Assembly: GCA_903913215.1 (NCBI GenBank)
Contig: CAIWKE010000022.1
Coordinates: forward strand, 1-58,261
DNA length: 58,261 nucleotides
DNA from: an uncultured Holophagaceae bacterium
Lineage (GTDB): Bacteria > Acidobacteriota > Holophagae > Holophagales > Holophagaceae
Reading direction: 5' to 3'
Below are positions 8,796-17,708 of the stretch, piece by piece (positions within the stretch are counted from its first letter, which is position 1; the number at the start of each line of letters is the position of its first letter). The notes beneath the pieces were generated by a model. The model did not search any database. It saw nothing but the letters and a program-made list of their open reading frames with translations, and was not told the origin of the DNA. The position numbers and the translations under genes were made by a program.

Positions 8796-9284
8796 CTAAT
8801 TGTTCAAAGCCCCGGCGTTGATCCAGGCCGTGAGCGTGTCCACCGTGGGCTGGCAGAGGTTGGGGGCTGCTTGGGGCATGCGGGTTCCGTAGCCCGAACC
8901 GCCGGGCTGATCCTTCGTGACCTTCTCCAGGATCCAGGAATGGGTGGGGTCGCTGGGCTTCACCAGCACCCAGCCCCCGCCCGCAGGCGCGTTGGCGGGC
9001 ACCACGTTCACCAGTTGGGTGTAGATCTGGGCCGGGGTGCCGGAATACATCACGTGCCCGGTGGGGGCGGCGCCGCCGTGGCAGCTGGTGGCCGCAGAAC
9101 CGCAGCTGCTCTGAAGGGCTGGAACGATGTCAACGGCGAAGCTGGGATTGGTCTTGGCAACTGAAATGGGGCAGGTGGTGGTGGGGGTCGGTGTGGGTGT
9201 GGGCGTGGGAGCCGGGGCGGAGGAACCCCCGCCGCCGCAGCCATAGAGAAGGATCAGGAGAACCGGCAGGAAAGTCGGGCGCAT
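8796..9284 (-). CDS. Lipoprotein with a cytochrome-c-like Cys/Cys-His motif
   Basis: Protein of 162 residues. The start at 9284 is preceded by GGAG; an ATG six codons further upstream (9302) is possible. A short signal peptide ends in the lipobox LLYGC, followed by GGGG and a Pro-Thr repeat linker. The mature domain has PSFAVDIVPALQSSCG followed by TSCHGG (a C-x6-CH motif), then YTQLVNVVPA, a GGGWVLVKPSDP block and LTAWINAGA near the end. This layout resembles the short cytochrome-like domains found beside DUF1501/DUF1800 genes in Planctomycetes. The spacing is not the standard CxxCH, so heme binding is uncertain. Confidence 0.7.
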   Translation of the reverse strand: MRPTFLPVLLILLYGCGGGGSSAPAPTPTPTPTPTTTCPISVAKTNPSFAVDIVPALQSSCGSAATSCHGGAAPTGHVMYSGTPAQIYTQLVNVVPANAPAGGGWVLVKPSDPTHSWILEKVTKDQPGGSGYGTRMPQAAPNLCQPTVDTLTAWINAGALNN

Positions 9285-9418
9285 GGTTCTCCAAAGGGGC
9301 ATGGGACCAGGATGGGCGGGGATTTTCTTAGGTCAAGGTCACAACAGGTAAAATCACTGACCCGACATGGGATTCTATGGTTGAAGTCCGTTGCGCTATC
9401 CTCGATGCGGAGGTTGCC

Positions 9419-9766
9419 GTGTCCCTGGATGTCCCGACCCCCCTCTTCGTAGGGGAGCGCCTGCGAGACCTGATCCTCTGCTATGCAGGGCCCTGGGCCT
9501 TCCTGCCCTACATGCGGAACCGCGAGGACACTGAGCTGCTTTGGCATGCCCGCCAGGGTGTCATCCTGGCCTTCGCCGAGTGCGTGGTGACCCTGGCCAT
9601 GATCTTTGTGGGGCTCTTCCCCATCTTCGGCACGCTCTCGACCCGGTTTATTTTGCCGCTTTGGCTGCTCTGGTGCCTGGGCATGTCGGTGACGAGCATC
9701 CTGCAGGCCACCAAGGGCAAGAAGAACCGGATTCCGGTCATCCATCAGTTTGTGGACTATCTCTAG
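9419..9766 (+). CDS. Small inner-membrane protein, DUF4870-like
   Basis: A 115-residue protein. I prefer the GTG at 9419 because GGAGG (9409-9413) lies five bases upstream; the ATG at 9377 in the same frame has no clear ribosome site. The sequence starts SLDVPTPLFVGERLRDLILC. It has RNREDTELLWHARQGVILA, then a hydrophobic segment (VVTLAMIFVGLFPIFG) and a second one (FILPLWLLWCLGMSVTSIL), ending in a short charged tail. The HARQG block before the membrane helices is typical of DUF4870-type proteins of unknown function. It stands alone between two minus-strand blocks and is convergent with queA. Confidence 0.6.
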   Translation: MSLDVPTPLFVGERLRDLILCYAGPWAFLPYMRNREDTELLWHARQGVILAFAECVVTLAMIFVGLFPIFGTLSTRFILPLWLLWCLGMSVTSILQATKGKKNRIPVIHQFVDYL

Positions 9767-9770
9767 CCCG

Positions 9771-9809
9771 CGAGCGGCTTTGCCGCGAGGGCGCGCGGAA
9801 CCCCCGGAC
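9771..9809. repeat. Dispersed palindromic repeat, copy A
   Basis: Begins CGAGCGGCTTTGCCGCGAGG and continues into a CG-rich part ending CCCCCGGAC. The core GCGGC-TTT-GCCGC can form a short hairpin. It matches 15873-15911 at most positions and in the same orientation. It lies in the 48-base gap between the convergent 9419-9766 gene and queA, so it could act as a bidirectional terminator or be a REP-like element. Confidence 0.65.
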
Positions 9810-9814
9810 AGAAG

Positions 9815-10876
<1,062 letters not shown>

Positions 10877-10885
10877 CAGTGGCTA

Positions 10886-12697
10886 TCAGGCTTCGACGAA
10901 CTGCAGCTTGTGCAGCCGCGCATACTCACCGTTGAGGGCCAGCAGCTCCTCGTGGGTGCCCTGCTCGACGATCCGCCCTTGCTTCAGGGCACAGATGCGG
11001 GTGGCGCGCTGGACGGTGCTGAGGCGATGGGCGATGACCAGGGTCGTCCGGTTCTCCATGAGGGTCTCCAGGGCCTGCTGCACGGCCCGCTCACTCTCGG
11101 TGTCCAGAGCGCTGGTGGCCTCGTCCAGGATGAGGATTGGAGGATCGTGGAGCAGGGCCCGGGCGATGGCCAGGCGCTGGCGCTGGCCACCGCTGAGGCT
11201 GGAGCCAGTCTCGGCCAGGGAGGTGTCGTAGCCCTTCGGCAGGCCCATGATGAAATCGTGGGCATGGGCCTTCTTGGCGGCCACGATGACGGCTTCGCGG
11301 CTGGCCTCCATGCCATAGGCAATGTTGTCGTGCACCGTGTCCATGAAGAGCAGGGTCTCCTGGTTGACCATGCCGATGACCCTGCGCAACGCCTGGGGGT
11401 GGAAGTCCCGGAGGTCCGTGCCGTCCAGGGTGAGGCGTCCCGAGGTGGGGTCGAAGAAGCGGGGCACCAGGTTCACGAGGGTGGTCTTGCCACCGCCACT
11501 GCCACCCACCAGGGCCACGGTCTCCCCGGCCTTCACTTCCAGGTCGATGCCGCGCAGCACCAGATGCTCCGCATCGTAGGCGAAGTGGATGCCCTCCAGG
11601 CGCAGCACCATGGGCACTAAGGGTACGGGGGTAGGGTGTTCCGGGATCGCCAGGGTGCTCTTGCGATCGAACATGCTGTAGACGCGGTCCAGGCTGGCGC
11701 TGGCCACCTGCACTTCGTTATTGAGCTTGGTGAGGCGGCGCAGGGGATCGTAGAGCTGGTAGACCGCCAGCAGGTAGGTGAAGAAGTCGGCCCCGGAGAG
11801 GCGGCCCGCCCGGATCTCGTTGGAGGCGTAGGCCACCAGGCTGGCCAGCAGGCAGCCGCCCACCAGTTCCATGATGGGCGTGGAGAGGGCCGAGGCCCGG
11901 GCGCTCTTCATGCCCAAGCGGTACAGCTCGTAGTTCTGGCGCTGGAAGCGGCGAACCTCGAAGTCCTCACGGGCAAAGCCCAGCACCACACGGATGTTGC
12001 TGAAGACCTCCTTGAGGCGCTGCAGCAGCAGGCTGGAGGCCTCCTGGTTGCGGTGGTTCACGGCGCGGATGCGGCGGCTCAGCTTCCGCACGGGGATCAC
12101 CACCAGGGGCCCGGCGATGAAGAGGGTCAGCGACAGCTTCCAATCCATCCACAGCAGCCAGGCCACCATGGAGGTGGCCATGCAGATCTCGCGCACAGCC
12201 TCGGCCAGCTGGTTGCTGGCGATGCCCTGCACGGCGCCCACGTCTGAGATGCAGCGGGTGATCAACTCGCCCACGGGATGCTGCTGGAAGAAGGCCGGCT
12301 CCTGGCTGAGCAAGTGGGCGAAGAGGCGCTCCCGCAGAGCCTGGGTGGCGCGGATGCCCGAGCGCACCATGAGGAGGGTGCCGCTGTACTGGAGCAGGCC
12401 CTTGGTGGCGAAGAGGCCCACCATGAGCAGGGGCACGAAGAGGTGGCTCTGGCGGAGGGTGTCGGGCCGGGGCAGGTGGGCCATGAGCCAGGACTTCAGG
12501 AACTCCAGGGCGGCGAAGGCGCCGGCGGCCTTGGCCCCGGGCGGGGCCATCTGGAGGTTCTCCTTGAAGACGAAGTTGAGGCTGCCGATGAGGAGGCCCT
12601 GGCATAGCCCCGCCGCCAGGAGGAGCAGACTGCCGCCCAGGATGGCGGGAATGAACCGGAGCAGGTGCTCCCGGTAGAAGCGGCGGATGCTGGACAT
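10886..12697 (-). CDS. msbA: MsbA-type ABC exporter (fused membrane and ATPase domains)
   Basis: A 603-residue half-transporter. The N-terminal ~330 residues form a six-helix ABC exporter domain. The ATPase domain has Walker A LVGGSGGGKTT (about residues 393-403), signature LSGGQRQRLAIARALL, Walker B ILILDEATSALD and the H-loop IAHRLSTV. By similarity it flips lipid A-core or another amphipathic lipid across the inner membrane; other lipid or drug exporters share this design. I start at the ATG at 12697 (SSIRRFYREHLL), which has GAGG four bases upstream. The frame continues open upstream, but only as low-complexity antisense of the HEAT/TPR gene. Confidence 0.85.
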   Translation of the reverse strand: MSSIRRFYREHLLRFIPAILGGSLLLLAAGLCQGLLIGSLNFVFKENLQMAPPGAKAAGAFAALEFLKSWLMAHLPRPDTLRQSHLFVPLLMVGLFATKGLLQYSGTLLMVRSGIRATQALRERLFAHLLSQEPAFFQQHPVGELITRCISDVGAVQGIASNQLAEAVREICMATSMVAWLLWMDWKLSLTLFIAGPLVVIPVRKLSRRIRAVNHRNQEASSLLLQRLKEVFSNIRVVLGFAREDFEVRRFQRQNYELYRLGMKSARASALSTPIMELVGGCLLASLVAYASNEIRAGRLSGADFFTYLLAVYQLYDPLRRLTKLNNEVQVASASLDRVYSMFDRKSTLAIPEHPTPVPLVPMVLRLEGIHFAYDAEHLVLRGIDLEVKAGETVALVGGSGGGKTTLVNLVPRFFDPTSGRLTLDGTDLRDFHPQALRRVIGMVNQETLLFMDTVHDNIAYGMEASREAVIVAAKKAHAHDFIMGLPKGYDTSLAETGSSLSGGQRQRLAIARALLHDPPILILDEATSALDTESERAVQQALETLMENRTTLVIAHRLSTVQRATRICALKQGRIVEQGTHEELLALNGEYARLHKLQFVEA

Positions 12698-12729
12698 GAA
12701 ACCTCGAGCTTCCAGCTTAGCGGGTAGTC

Positions 12730-13536
12730 CTACTCCACCGTCACGGTCACCGTGCTCTTGCCGTCGTCGAGGCTGAACAGCTCGCTGCCTTTGGGGGCGT
12801 TGAGGGCCTGGTCCAGGAGATGTTCCAGGTCCACGCCCTTCTTTTTGGCCTGGCGCATCTGCTCGTCCGAGAGGTAGCCACCCACGGCCCGGGCCAGGCC
12901 CACGGCGAAGCGGACCGTGAGGGTTTCGGCCTTGGCCCGTTCCTTCACACGCACCACGAGAAAGCGGCCCTGGGCCGCATCCGCGGTCTTGGGCTGGGCG
13001 CCCATGGCGAGGAGGGCCAGGCGACATGGCTCAGAGCTGGTCCCCAGGCGCAGGCCAGCCTGGAGCACGGGAATGGCGCGGCTGTCGCGGCGCTTGGCCA
13101 ACTGAAGGGCAGCGGCGATGCGGACCTCCTCGCGCTCCTCCTCCAGGGCGCTGGCCAGTCCCGCCTGGGCGGCAGGGCTGTCCCACTGGCGGAGACCCCA
13201 GCAGCGCACCCGATTCAGGCGGGCTTCCTTGCCCAGCAGGCGCTGATCGGGATGGCGGGCCAGGAAATCCGTGTAGGCCTCGGCGGCCTCGTCCCAGCGC
13301 TGGTCTTGCTCCAGGCTGGAGGCCAGCCAGTAGCGGGCATCGGCGCTGCGGGCCGAGGTGGGGAACTCCCGCAGGAGGGTGCGGTAGGCCTGGGTGGCCT
13401 CGAACCAGTGCTGGGCATAGCGCAGATCCCGGGCCTGGCGGAAGAGGCCCTCGGCGGTATTCTCCTGCACGCTAGGCAGCGCCATCGGCGCGGGCAGCAC
13501 CAGGGCGGGGACGACCCACAGGAGGCCGAGGCTCAT
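12730..13536 (-). CDS. TPR/HEAT-repeat exported protein in an ECF sigma operon
   Basis: A 268-residue protein starting MSLGLLWVVPALVLPAPMALP, a likely signal sequence. After it come two TPR-like helices pairs (TAEGLFRQARDLRYAQHWFE and RYWLASSLEQDQRWDEAAE), then HEAT-like helices (REEVRIAAALQLAKRRDSRA). A C-terminal portion includes LSDEQMRQAKKKGVDLEHLL and a short beta end (STVTVTV). The start overlaps the anti-sigma stop (ATGA at 13533-13536). It may be a periplasmic sensor or effector of that system. This is inference from position only. Confidence 0.65.
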   Translation of the reverse strand: MSLGLLWVVPALVLPAPMALPSVQENTAEGLFRQARDLRYAQHWFEATQAYRTLLREFPTSARSADARYWLASSLEQDQRWDEAAEAYTDFLARHPDQRLLGKEARLNRVRCWGLRQWDSPAAQAGLASALEEEREEVRIAAALQLAKRRDSRAIPVLQAGLRLGTSSEPCRLALLAMGAQPKTADAAQGRFLVVRVKERAKAETLTVRFAVGLARAVGGYLSDEQMRQAKKKGVDLEHLLDQALNAPKGSELFSLDDGKSTVTVTVE

Positions 13537-14225
13537 GCGCCTTCTCCGCGAAGCCGGCGTTCCATGCGCTCGGACTGGTTCTCCAGGTTGTGGGCGGCGG
13601 CCCACTGGCGCAGTTCCTGGGCCCGCTCGGTGCTGAGGCAGCTGTCCTCGAAGGCCACTTCCGACAGCCAGGAGTGGAGGCTGGCGCGGATGGCTTCGGC
13701 TTCCTTGAGGGGTGCGCCCTGGGCGGCGAGCTGGTGGCTGGCTTCCAGGAGGGCCATGGCCATGTCCCGCTCCTGGTGGCGGTCCTCTTCACCCTTCTTG
13801 CAAAGGGCGGGGTTCTGGTCGAAGTCCTGGAGGAGGGCGGCGCTCTGGCTGAAGAAGGCGATCCAGGCCCGATCCTGGGTCCGCTTCTGGGCCAACTGCT
13901 CCAGGCGGGCCGTATCCCGGGACATGGCCCGGAGGGTCTGGACACGCTGATAGGTGAAGGCCGCAGGCACCAGGGCCACCAGCAGGACGGCGGCTGCGGC
14001 CAGGGACCAGGAGCTGGACCAGCGCAGGGGTCGGGGGGCGGGCGCCAGCTCGTCGGCCAGGGCCGGGGCGTGGGCACCCAGAGCCAGGTGCAGCTCCAGC
14101 AGGCCCGCCAGCTCCGCCTGGATGGCCGGATCCTCAGGCCAGAGCTCGGGCTGCTCCAACAGGTCGAAGGCCCGGGCATCGTCCTGGAGACGGGGGTCGG
14201 GAAGCTGGGAGTTGGGGGAGGTCAT
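13533..14225 (-). CDS. Membrane protein, probable anti-sigma factor
   Basis: A 230-residue protein with one membrane helix near residues 70-87 (SWSLAAAAVLLVALVPAAFT). The acidic N-terminal cytoplasmic part ends with many Leu and Ala residues (ELAGLLELHLALGAHAPAL). The C-terminal part is helical and periplasmic. It directly follows an ECF sigma gene with ATGA overlap (14222-14225), the usual place for an anti-sigma factor. It lacks the HxxxCxxC zinc motif of ZAS-type anti-sigma proteins, so it would belong to another class. Function assigned from gene order and topology. Confidence 0.55.
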   Translation of the reverse strand: MTSPNSQLPDPRLQDDARAFDLLEQPELWPEDPAIQAELAGLLELHLALGAHAPALADELAPAPRPLRWSSSWSLAAAAVLLVALVPAAFTYQRVQTLRAMSRDTARLEQLAQKRTQDRAWIAFFSQSAALLQDFDQNPALCKKGEEDRHQERDMAMALLEASHQLAAQGAPLKEAEAIRASLHSWLSEVAFEDSCLSTERAQELRQWAAAHNLENQSERMERRLRGEGA

Positions 14226-14803
14226 GGCTGGGGTCCAAGGGTCTTGCGGAGTTTCTGAAGGCTTTGGAACAAGGTCGCTTTCACGGTGCCCTCGGCGCAG
14301 CCCAGGTCCTGGGCGATCCGTTTCACGGGATGCTCCTGGACGTAGTAGGCCAAGACCATGGCCCGCTGCCGGGGGGTCAGCCCTTCCAGGGCCCCTTTGA
14401 GGGCCTGGATGCGCCGACCTTGGTCCACGGACTCCCAGGGTGAAGCTGGATGCGGGTCTGGTGCGTCAAAGGTCTCGGGAGTGGGTACCTCCCGCCCTCT
14501 TCTACGCAGATGGTCCGTCGCCGCATTAGCCGCCAACGTAAAAAGCCAGGCGGCCACGGGCCGACCCTCTTCAAACCGCTGACAATGCTGGAGACATTTG
14601 AGAAAAACCTCCTGGGCCAGTTCCTGCACAACCCCGGCCTCGCCCTGGAGGCGGCGGTGCAGGAAGGCGAACAGGGGCCGCTCGAAGCGGGCCATGAGGT
14701 GAGCCAGGGCCTCCTCGCGGCCGGCCTTCAGCTGCGCCATCCAGTATTCCGGCGTGGGTTCCTCGGCCCCGAGGCCTGGATGGAGGGTCAGGGCCACGCT
14801 CAT
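14222..14803 (-). CDS. ECF-type RNA polymerase sigma factor
   Basis: A 193-residue sigma-70 family protein. Region 2 is visible in EALAHLMARFERPLFAFLHRR, VVQELAQEVFLKCLQ (DQEF-like) and VAAWLFTLAANAATDHLRRR. Region 4 is in ALEGLTPRQRAMVLAYYVQE and VKRIAQDLGCAEGTVKATLF, the helix-turn-helix that reads the -35 element. There is no region 1 or 3, as expected for ECF factors. Its start overlaps the stop... of no other sigma gene, but its ATG shares ATGA with the stop of the downstream lipoprotein gene at 14800-14803, so that gene precedes it in the transcript order. Confidence 0.9.
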   Translation of the reverse strand: MSVALTLHPGLGAEEPTPEYWMAQLKAGREEALAHLMARFERPLFAFLHRRLQGEAGVVQELAQEVFLKCLQHCQRFEEGRPVAAWLFTLAANAATDHLRRRGREVPTPETFDAPDPHPASPWESVDQGRRIQALKGALEGLTPRQRAMVLAYYVQEHPVKRIAQDLGCAEGTVKATLFQSLQKLRKTLGPQP

Positions 14804-15807
14804 GCCTGGGGGGCGCCGCTGGGGCGAAGCGAGAACCCGGGCTGGCCGAGCTTTTCCATGACCAGCTTGAGCTGCTCCACGGTGAGGCTGCAGCGCAGGC
14901 GCACCCGCCGCTTCTCCTGGGTCAGCTCCGGGGCCGGGCCGGTGCCGCTCTGGCTGGCATTGGCGGCGGCCACGAGGCGTTGGAGCCAGGGGGTGACCTG
15001 GTTGATGCCTTCGGGCGAGCCCGCCAGGGCCAGCTCGAAGCGGTAGGGCTGATCCTTGTCAGCGCCGGGGGTAATGCTCCAGAACAGGCTGGTGAGGCCC
15101 CGGGGCAGGTCCTTGAGCAGGCTGCCGTCCAGGTGCGGACGGAGGCTGCCCAGGAGGGACTCGGGCTGGAGGAAACCCTGCAGGGGGGCCTTGGCGTCAA
15201 TCCACTCGGCAGCGAGGGCGGCATCCGGCTGCGTGCCCAGAGGGGCCTGGGAGGCCAGCCGGTTCAGGGCCTCCAGGGAGCCGATCCAGACCTGCCCTTT
15301 CTCGTCGCTGGCGGCCCGGATGTGGGCCTTGGTGCCCTGGGCCTCCACATCGAGGATCACGTAGAGGGGCCAGTCCCGGCCCTGGAGGCGCAGGCTGCCC
15401 TCCTGGGGGAAGGACTCGGAAAGGGCGCCCACCAGGGCCGCGGGATCCTTGAACTGGTTCAGCTGGATGAGGGCGTGCTCCAGGCCCTTCTGCAGGGAGG
15501 TCTCACCGGCCCTGGGCAGGCCCACCAAGTGGAGGCTGAGCCGCCCGGTTTCGGTGCGGGGGTTGATGTGGGCCTTCTGGAGGAAGAGGTCCAGGGCCCG
15601 CTCCACCACGGGGTCGCGGCTGATGAGGGACTGGAGTTCCTTGTGGTTGAGCATCCAGGCGGCTTCGCCCGTGAGGGAGGCCAGGCAGTCACCCGGGGCC
15701 GCCTGCACCCAGCCCGGCACCCGGGGCTTGGGCCGACAGGCCAAGCTGAGAGGGACTGAGGCCAGGGCCGCCGCGGCGAGGATCAGGATGGCTGCGGGGC
15801 GTCGCAT
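14800..15807 (-). CDS. Lipoprotein of unknown function, first gene of the ECF sigma operon
   Basis: A 335-residue protein with a lipoprotein signal: MRRPAAILILAAAALASVPL followed by SLAC as lipobox. GGAG five bases upstream supports the ATG at 15807. The mature part begins RPKPRVPGWVQAAPGDCLAS. It contains no domain I recognise; LSLHLVGLPRAGE, WIGSLEALNRLASQ and a C-terminal helical block (LTVEQLKLVMEKLGQPGF) stand out. Its stop overlaps the sigma gene start, so it is translationally coupled to the regulatory genes. It may report envelope state to the sigma/anti-sigma pair, which is a guess from context. Confidence 0.6.
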   Translation of the reverse strand: MRRPAAILILAAAALASVPLSLACRPKPRVPGWVQAAPGDCLASLTGEAAWMLNHKELQSLISRDPVVERALDLFLQKAHINPRTETGRLSLHLVGLPRAGETSLQKGLEHALIQLNQFKDPAALVGALSESFPQEGSLRLQGRDWPLYVILDVEAQGTKAHIRAASDEKGQVWIGSLEALNRLASQAPLGTQPDAALAAEWIDAKAPLQGFLQPESLLGSLRPHLDGSLLKDLPRGLTSLFWSITPGADKDQPYRFELALAGSPEGINQVTPWLQRLVAAANASQSGTGPAPELTQEKRRVRLRCSLTVEQLKLVMEKLGQPGFSLRPSGAPQA

Positions 15808-15872
15808 GGTGGCTCCTGGCAGGGCTACGGAGGCCGGGTCGAAGTGGTTAGCCCTGGTGCGGAGTAAGCCAA

Positions 15873-15911
15873 CGAGCGGCTTAGCCGCGAGGAGGCGCGG
15901 GGGCCCCGGAC
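15873..15911. repeat. Dispersed palindromic repeat, copy B
   Basis: Begins CGAGCGGCTTAGCCGCGAGG and ends GGGGCCCCGGACT. It aligns with 9771-9809 along its whole length with one gap and a handful of mismatches. It lies in the 103-base interval between the LRV protein stop and the lipoprotein start, downstream of a minus-strand gene as copy A is. GCGGC/GCCGC forms the hairpin stem. Confidence 0.65.
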
Positions 15912-17695
15912 TAACCCAGCGCCCGCAGGGCGGTGGGAAGGTGCGGGCTGCGCAGGAGCTGCCCCTGCTCAGCCTCGGAGAGGAGGCCCCAGATGCGGGC
16001 CGAGGCTTCCCGTGGGGTCTTAGGATTGAGGAGCAATTCCGACATGATGGCCGCGTGGGCCATGAGCACCGGGTGTCCGGCGATCTGCTCCAGGACGCTG
16101 CGGGGGGTGAGCTTGTTCCGGGCCAGGCGCAGCAGGATGCCAGGATCCAGCTGGCGGTCAGCCACCATGCGCTGGAGGGTCTCCTCGTCCTGGAGGATCT
16201 CCTGGGGGAGGTGGCGCAGCAGCTCGCCGCCGGAGGTGCGCAGGGCGGTGATGCGGTCCGGGATATCCATGTCCAGGTAGAGGCGCCGCAGGTGCTCGAG
16301 GGCGCGCCGCTTGACCTCCAGGTGCAGGATGCGGGGATCCCGGAGGATCTCGATGGTGGGCTTCATGCCCTGGAGCAACTCCAGCAGGCGCAGGGCCAGA
16401 CCCTCGGAAAGCTGGGGGTGGTGGACCAGGGCCTCGGCCACCAAGGGATCCCTGGTCCAGGCGGGGTGGGCGCCCAGGAGCTCGGCCCGCTCTTTGTCGA
16501 AGGAAGGCAGGGTGGTGGCCAGCAGGCGGGAGGTGAGGGCGGGATTCTCAAGGGCCAGGAGGAACACTTGGTTGTCCGGGTCCTTGAGGATCTGGCTGAG
16601 CTGCTCATCCTGGGTGGCCTGGGTGGCCAGGAAGACTCGCTCTTCCATGGTGGCCCAGCGGCCCTCGGCGCTGCGGCCCTGCAGGTTGGTGGCCATGCCC
16701 GAGCGCTGGCGCACCAGCCGGTCGTAGAAGTACTTCACCACCCGCAGCAGCTGGGGGTACTGGCGCTTGGCCCAGAAGGTGACGTACTGGTATTCGCTTT
16801 CGTCGAGCTGGGTGAAGAGGCTCACGCAGCGGCAGAGGTCCGGGCGTTCCGTGGACCCCGCATCCAGGGTCGTCACCAGCAGCCTGGACAGGGCCACGCG
16901 GCGGGAGAGGTCGGCGGGGCAGCCGGGGGCTCCGTGCAGGCACTCGCGGACGGTCTCGCGGAAGTACCAGCGGGCCTCGCCGTAGACCTCCTCAAAGAAG
17001 GCCGGCACTTCGCTTTGGGCCAGGGCCCGGCAGATGAGATCCTCGGAGACCATGGGGTTCTGAAGGGCCGCCTGGCGCAATTCGGCATCTGGATCCATCA
17101 GGAGGGTGAGCAGCTCCTCGGGCTGGGCGGTCTGCTGGGCCCGGGCCAGTCGGCTGGCCCGGTCCAGGGCCTGGACCTCGGGCTGCGGCGGGGGCGCGGC
17201 GGGTAGGGCCGTGAGCGCCTCCCAGTCCGGGTGGTCCGTCGGTAACGCGGGCAGCTCCTGAGTGTTGCCTGTCGCGGAGACACTCTTGGCCAGCTGTTTG
17301 GCCAGGAGCTTGGCCACGGGCTTGAGCCCGGCGTTGAGCTGGGAATACAGCGTCTTCACGGACTGGGAGCGCTCGCCCTTTTCGGGGAGGGGGGCCTGGT
17401 CCATCTCCCGCATCTGGTCGAAGAGGGAGACGACCATCTCCAGATCGCGGCGGATGGCCTCGGGTGTGGCTTCGTTTTCGGCCAGGCCGAGCAGGATGGG
17501 CCAGTGGGCCAGCCAGTGGGGCGTACGGGCCATGAGGGTGAGCAGCCGGGGTGAGGCCATGCTGCGGGCCAAGCCCTCCAGCATGTGGATCTGGGACTCC
17601 GTGGGGAGCTGGGGCCGCACCAGCGTCAGGTGGTGGAAATGGGCGCGCTCAGACTCGGTCAGGGTCTCCAGGAACGCGGACTCCCCTACGGCCAT
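15911..17695 (-). CDS. Large helical-repeat protein (leucine-rich variant/HEAT-like)
   Basis: Cytoplasmic protein of about 594 residues. Repeating helical units such as DPDAELRQAALQNPMVSEDL, PDNQVFLLALENPALTSRLL, PLVAEALVHHPQLSEGLALRL and PGILLRLARNKLTPRSVLEQ match the leucine-rich-repeat-variant/HEAT pattern, in which short helical pairs score loss of neighbours. No enzyme motif was found. GTG-ATG-ATG codons follow GGAG; spacing favours the ATG at 17695 over 17698 or 17701. It follows the HisA-like gene by 13 bases. The role is probably a scaffold, and the partner is unknown. Confidence 0.6.
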   Translation of the reverse strand: MAVGESAFLETLTESERAHFHHLTLVRPQLPTESQIHMLEGLARSMASPRLLTLMARTPHWLAHWPILLGLAENEATPEAIRRDLEMVVSLFDQMREMDQAPLPEKGERSQSVKTLYSQLNAGLKPVAKLLAKQLAKSVSATGNTQELPALPTDHPDWEALTALPAAPPPQPEVQALDRASRLARAQQTAQPEELLTLLMDPDAELRQAALQNPMVSEDLICRALAQSEVPAFFEEVYGEARWYFRETVRECLHGAPGCPADLSRRVALSRLLVTTLDAGSTERPDLCRCVSLFTQLDESEYQYVTFWAKRQYPQLLRVVKYFYDRLVRQRSGMATNLQGRSAEGRWATMEERVFLATQATQDEQLSQILKDPDNQVFLLALENPALTSRLLATTLPSFDKERAELLGAHPAWTRDPLVAEALVHHPQLSEGLALRLLELLQGMKPTIEILRDPRILHLEVKRRALEHLRRLYLDMDIPDRITALRTSGGELLRHLPQEILQDEETLQRMVADRQLDPGILLRLARNKLTPRSVLEQIAGHPVLMAHAAIMSELLLNPKTPREASARIWGLLSEAEQGQLLRSPHLPTALRALG

Positions 17696-17708
17696 CATCA
17701 CTCCAGGT

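Noticed and set aside
7459-8799. Long open frame opposite the DUF1800 gene
   Set aside because: Gly/Val/Glu-rich antisense translation typical of GC-rich genes; DUF1800 motifs are on the minus strand.
15449-17206. 585-codon plus-strand frame opposite the LRV gene
   Set aside because: Antisense product with no domain; the minus frame has repeating helical units and a ribosome site.
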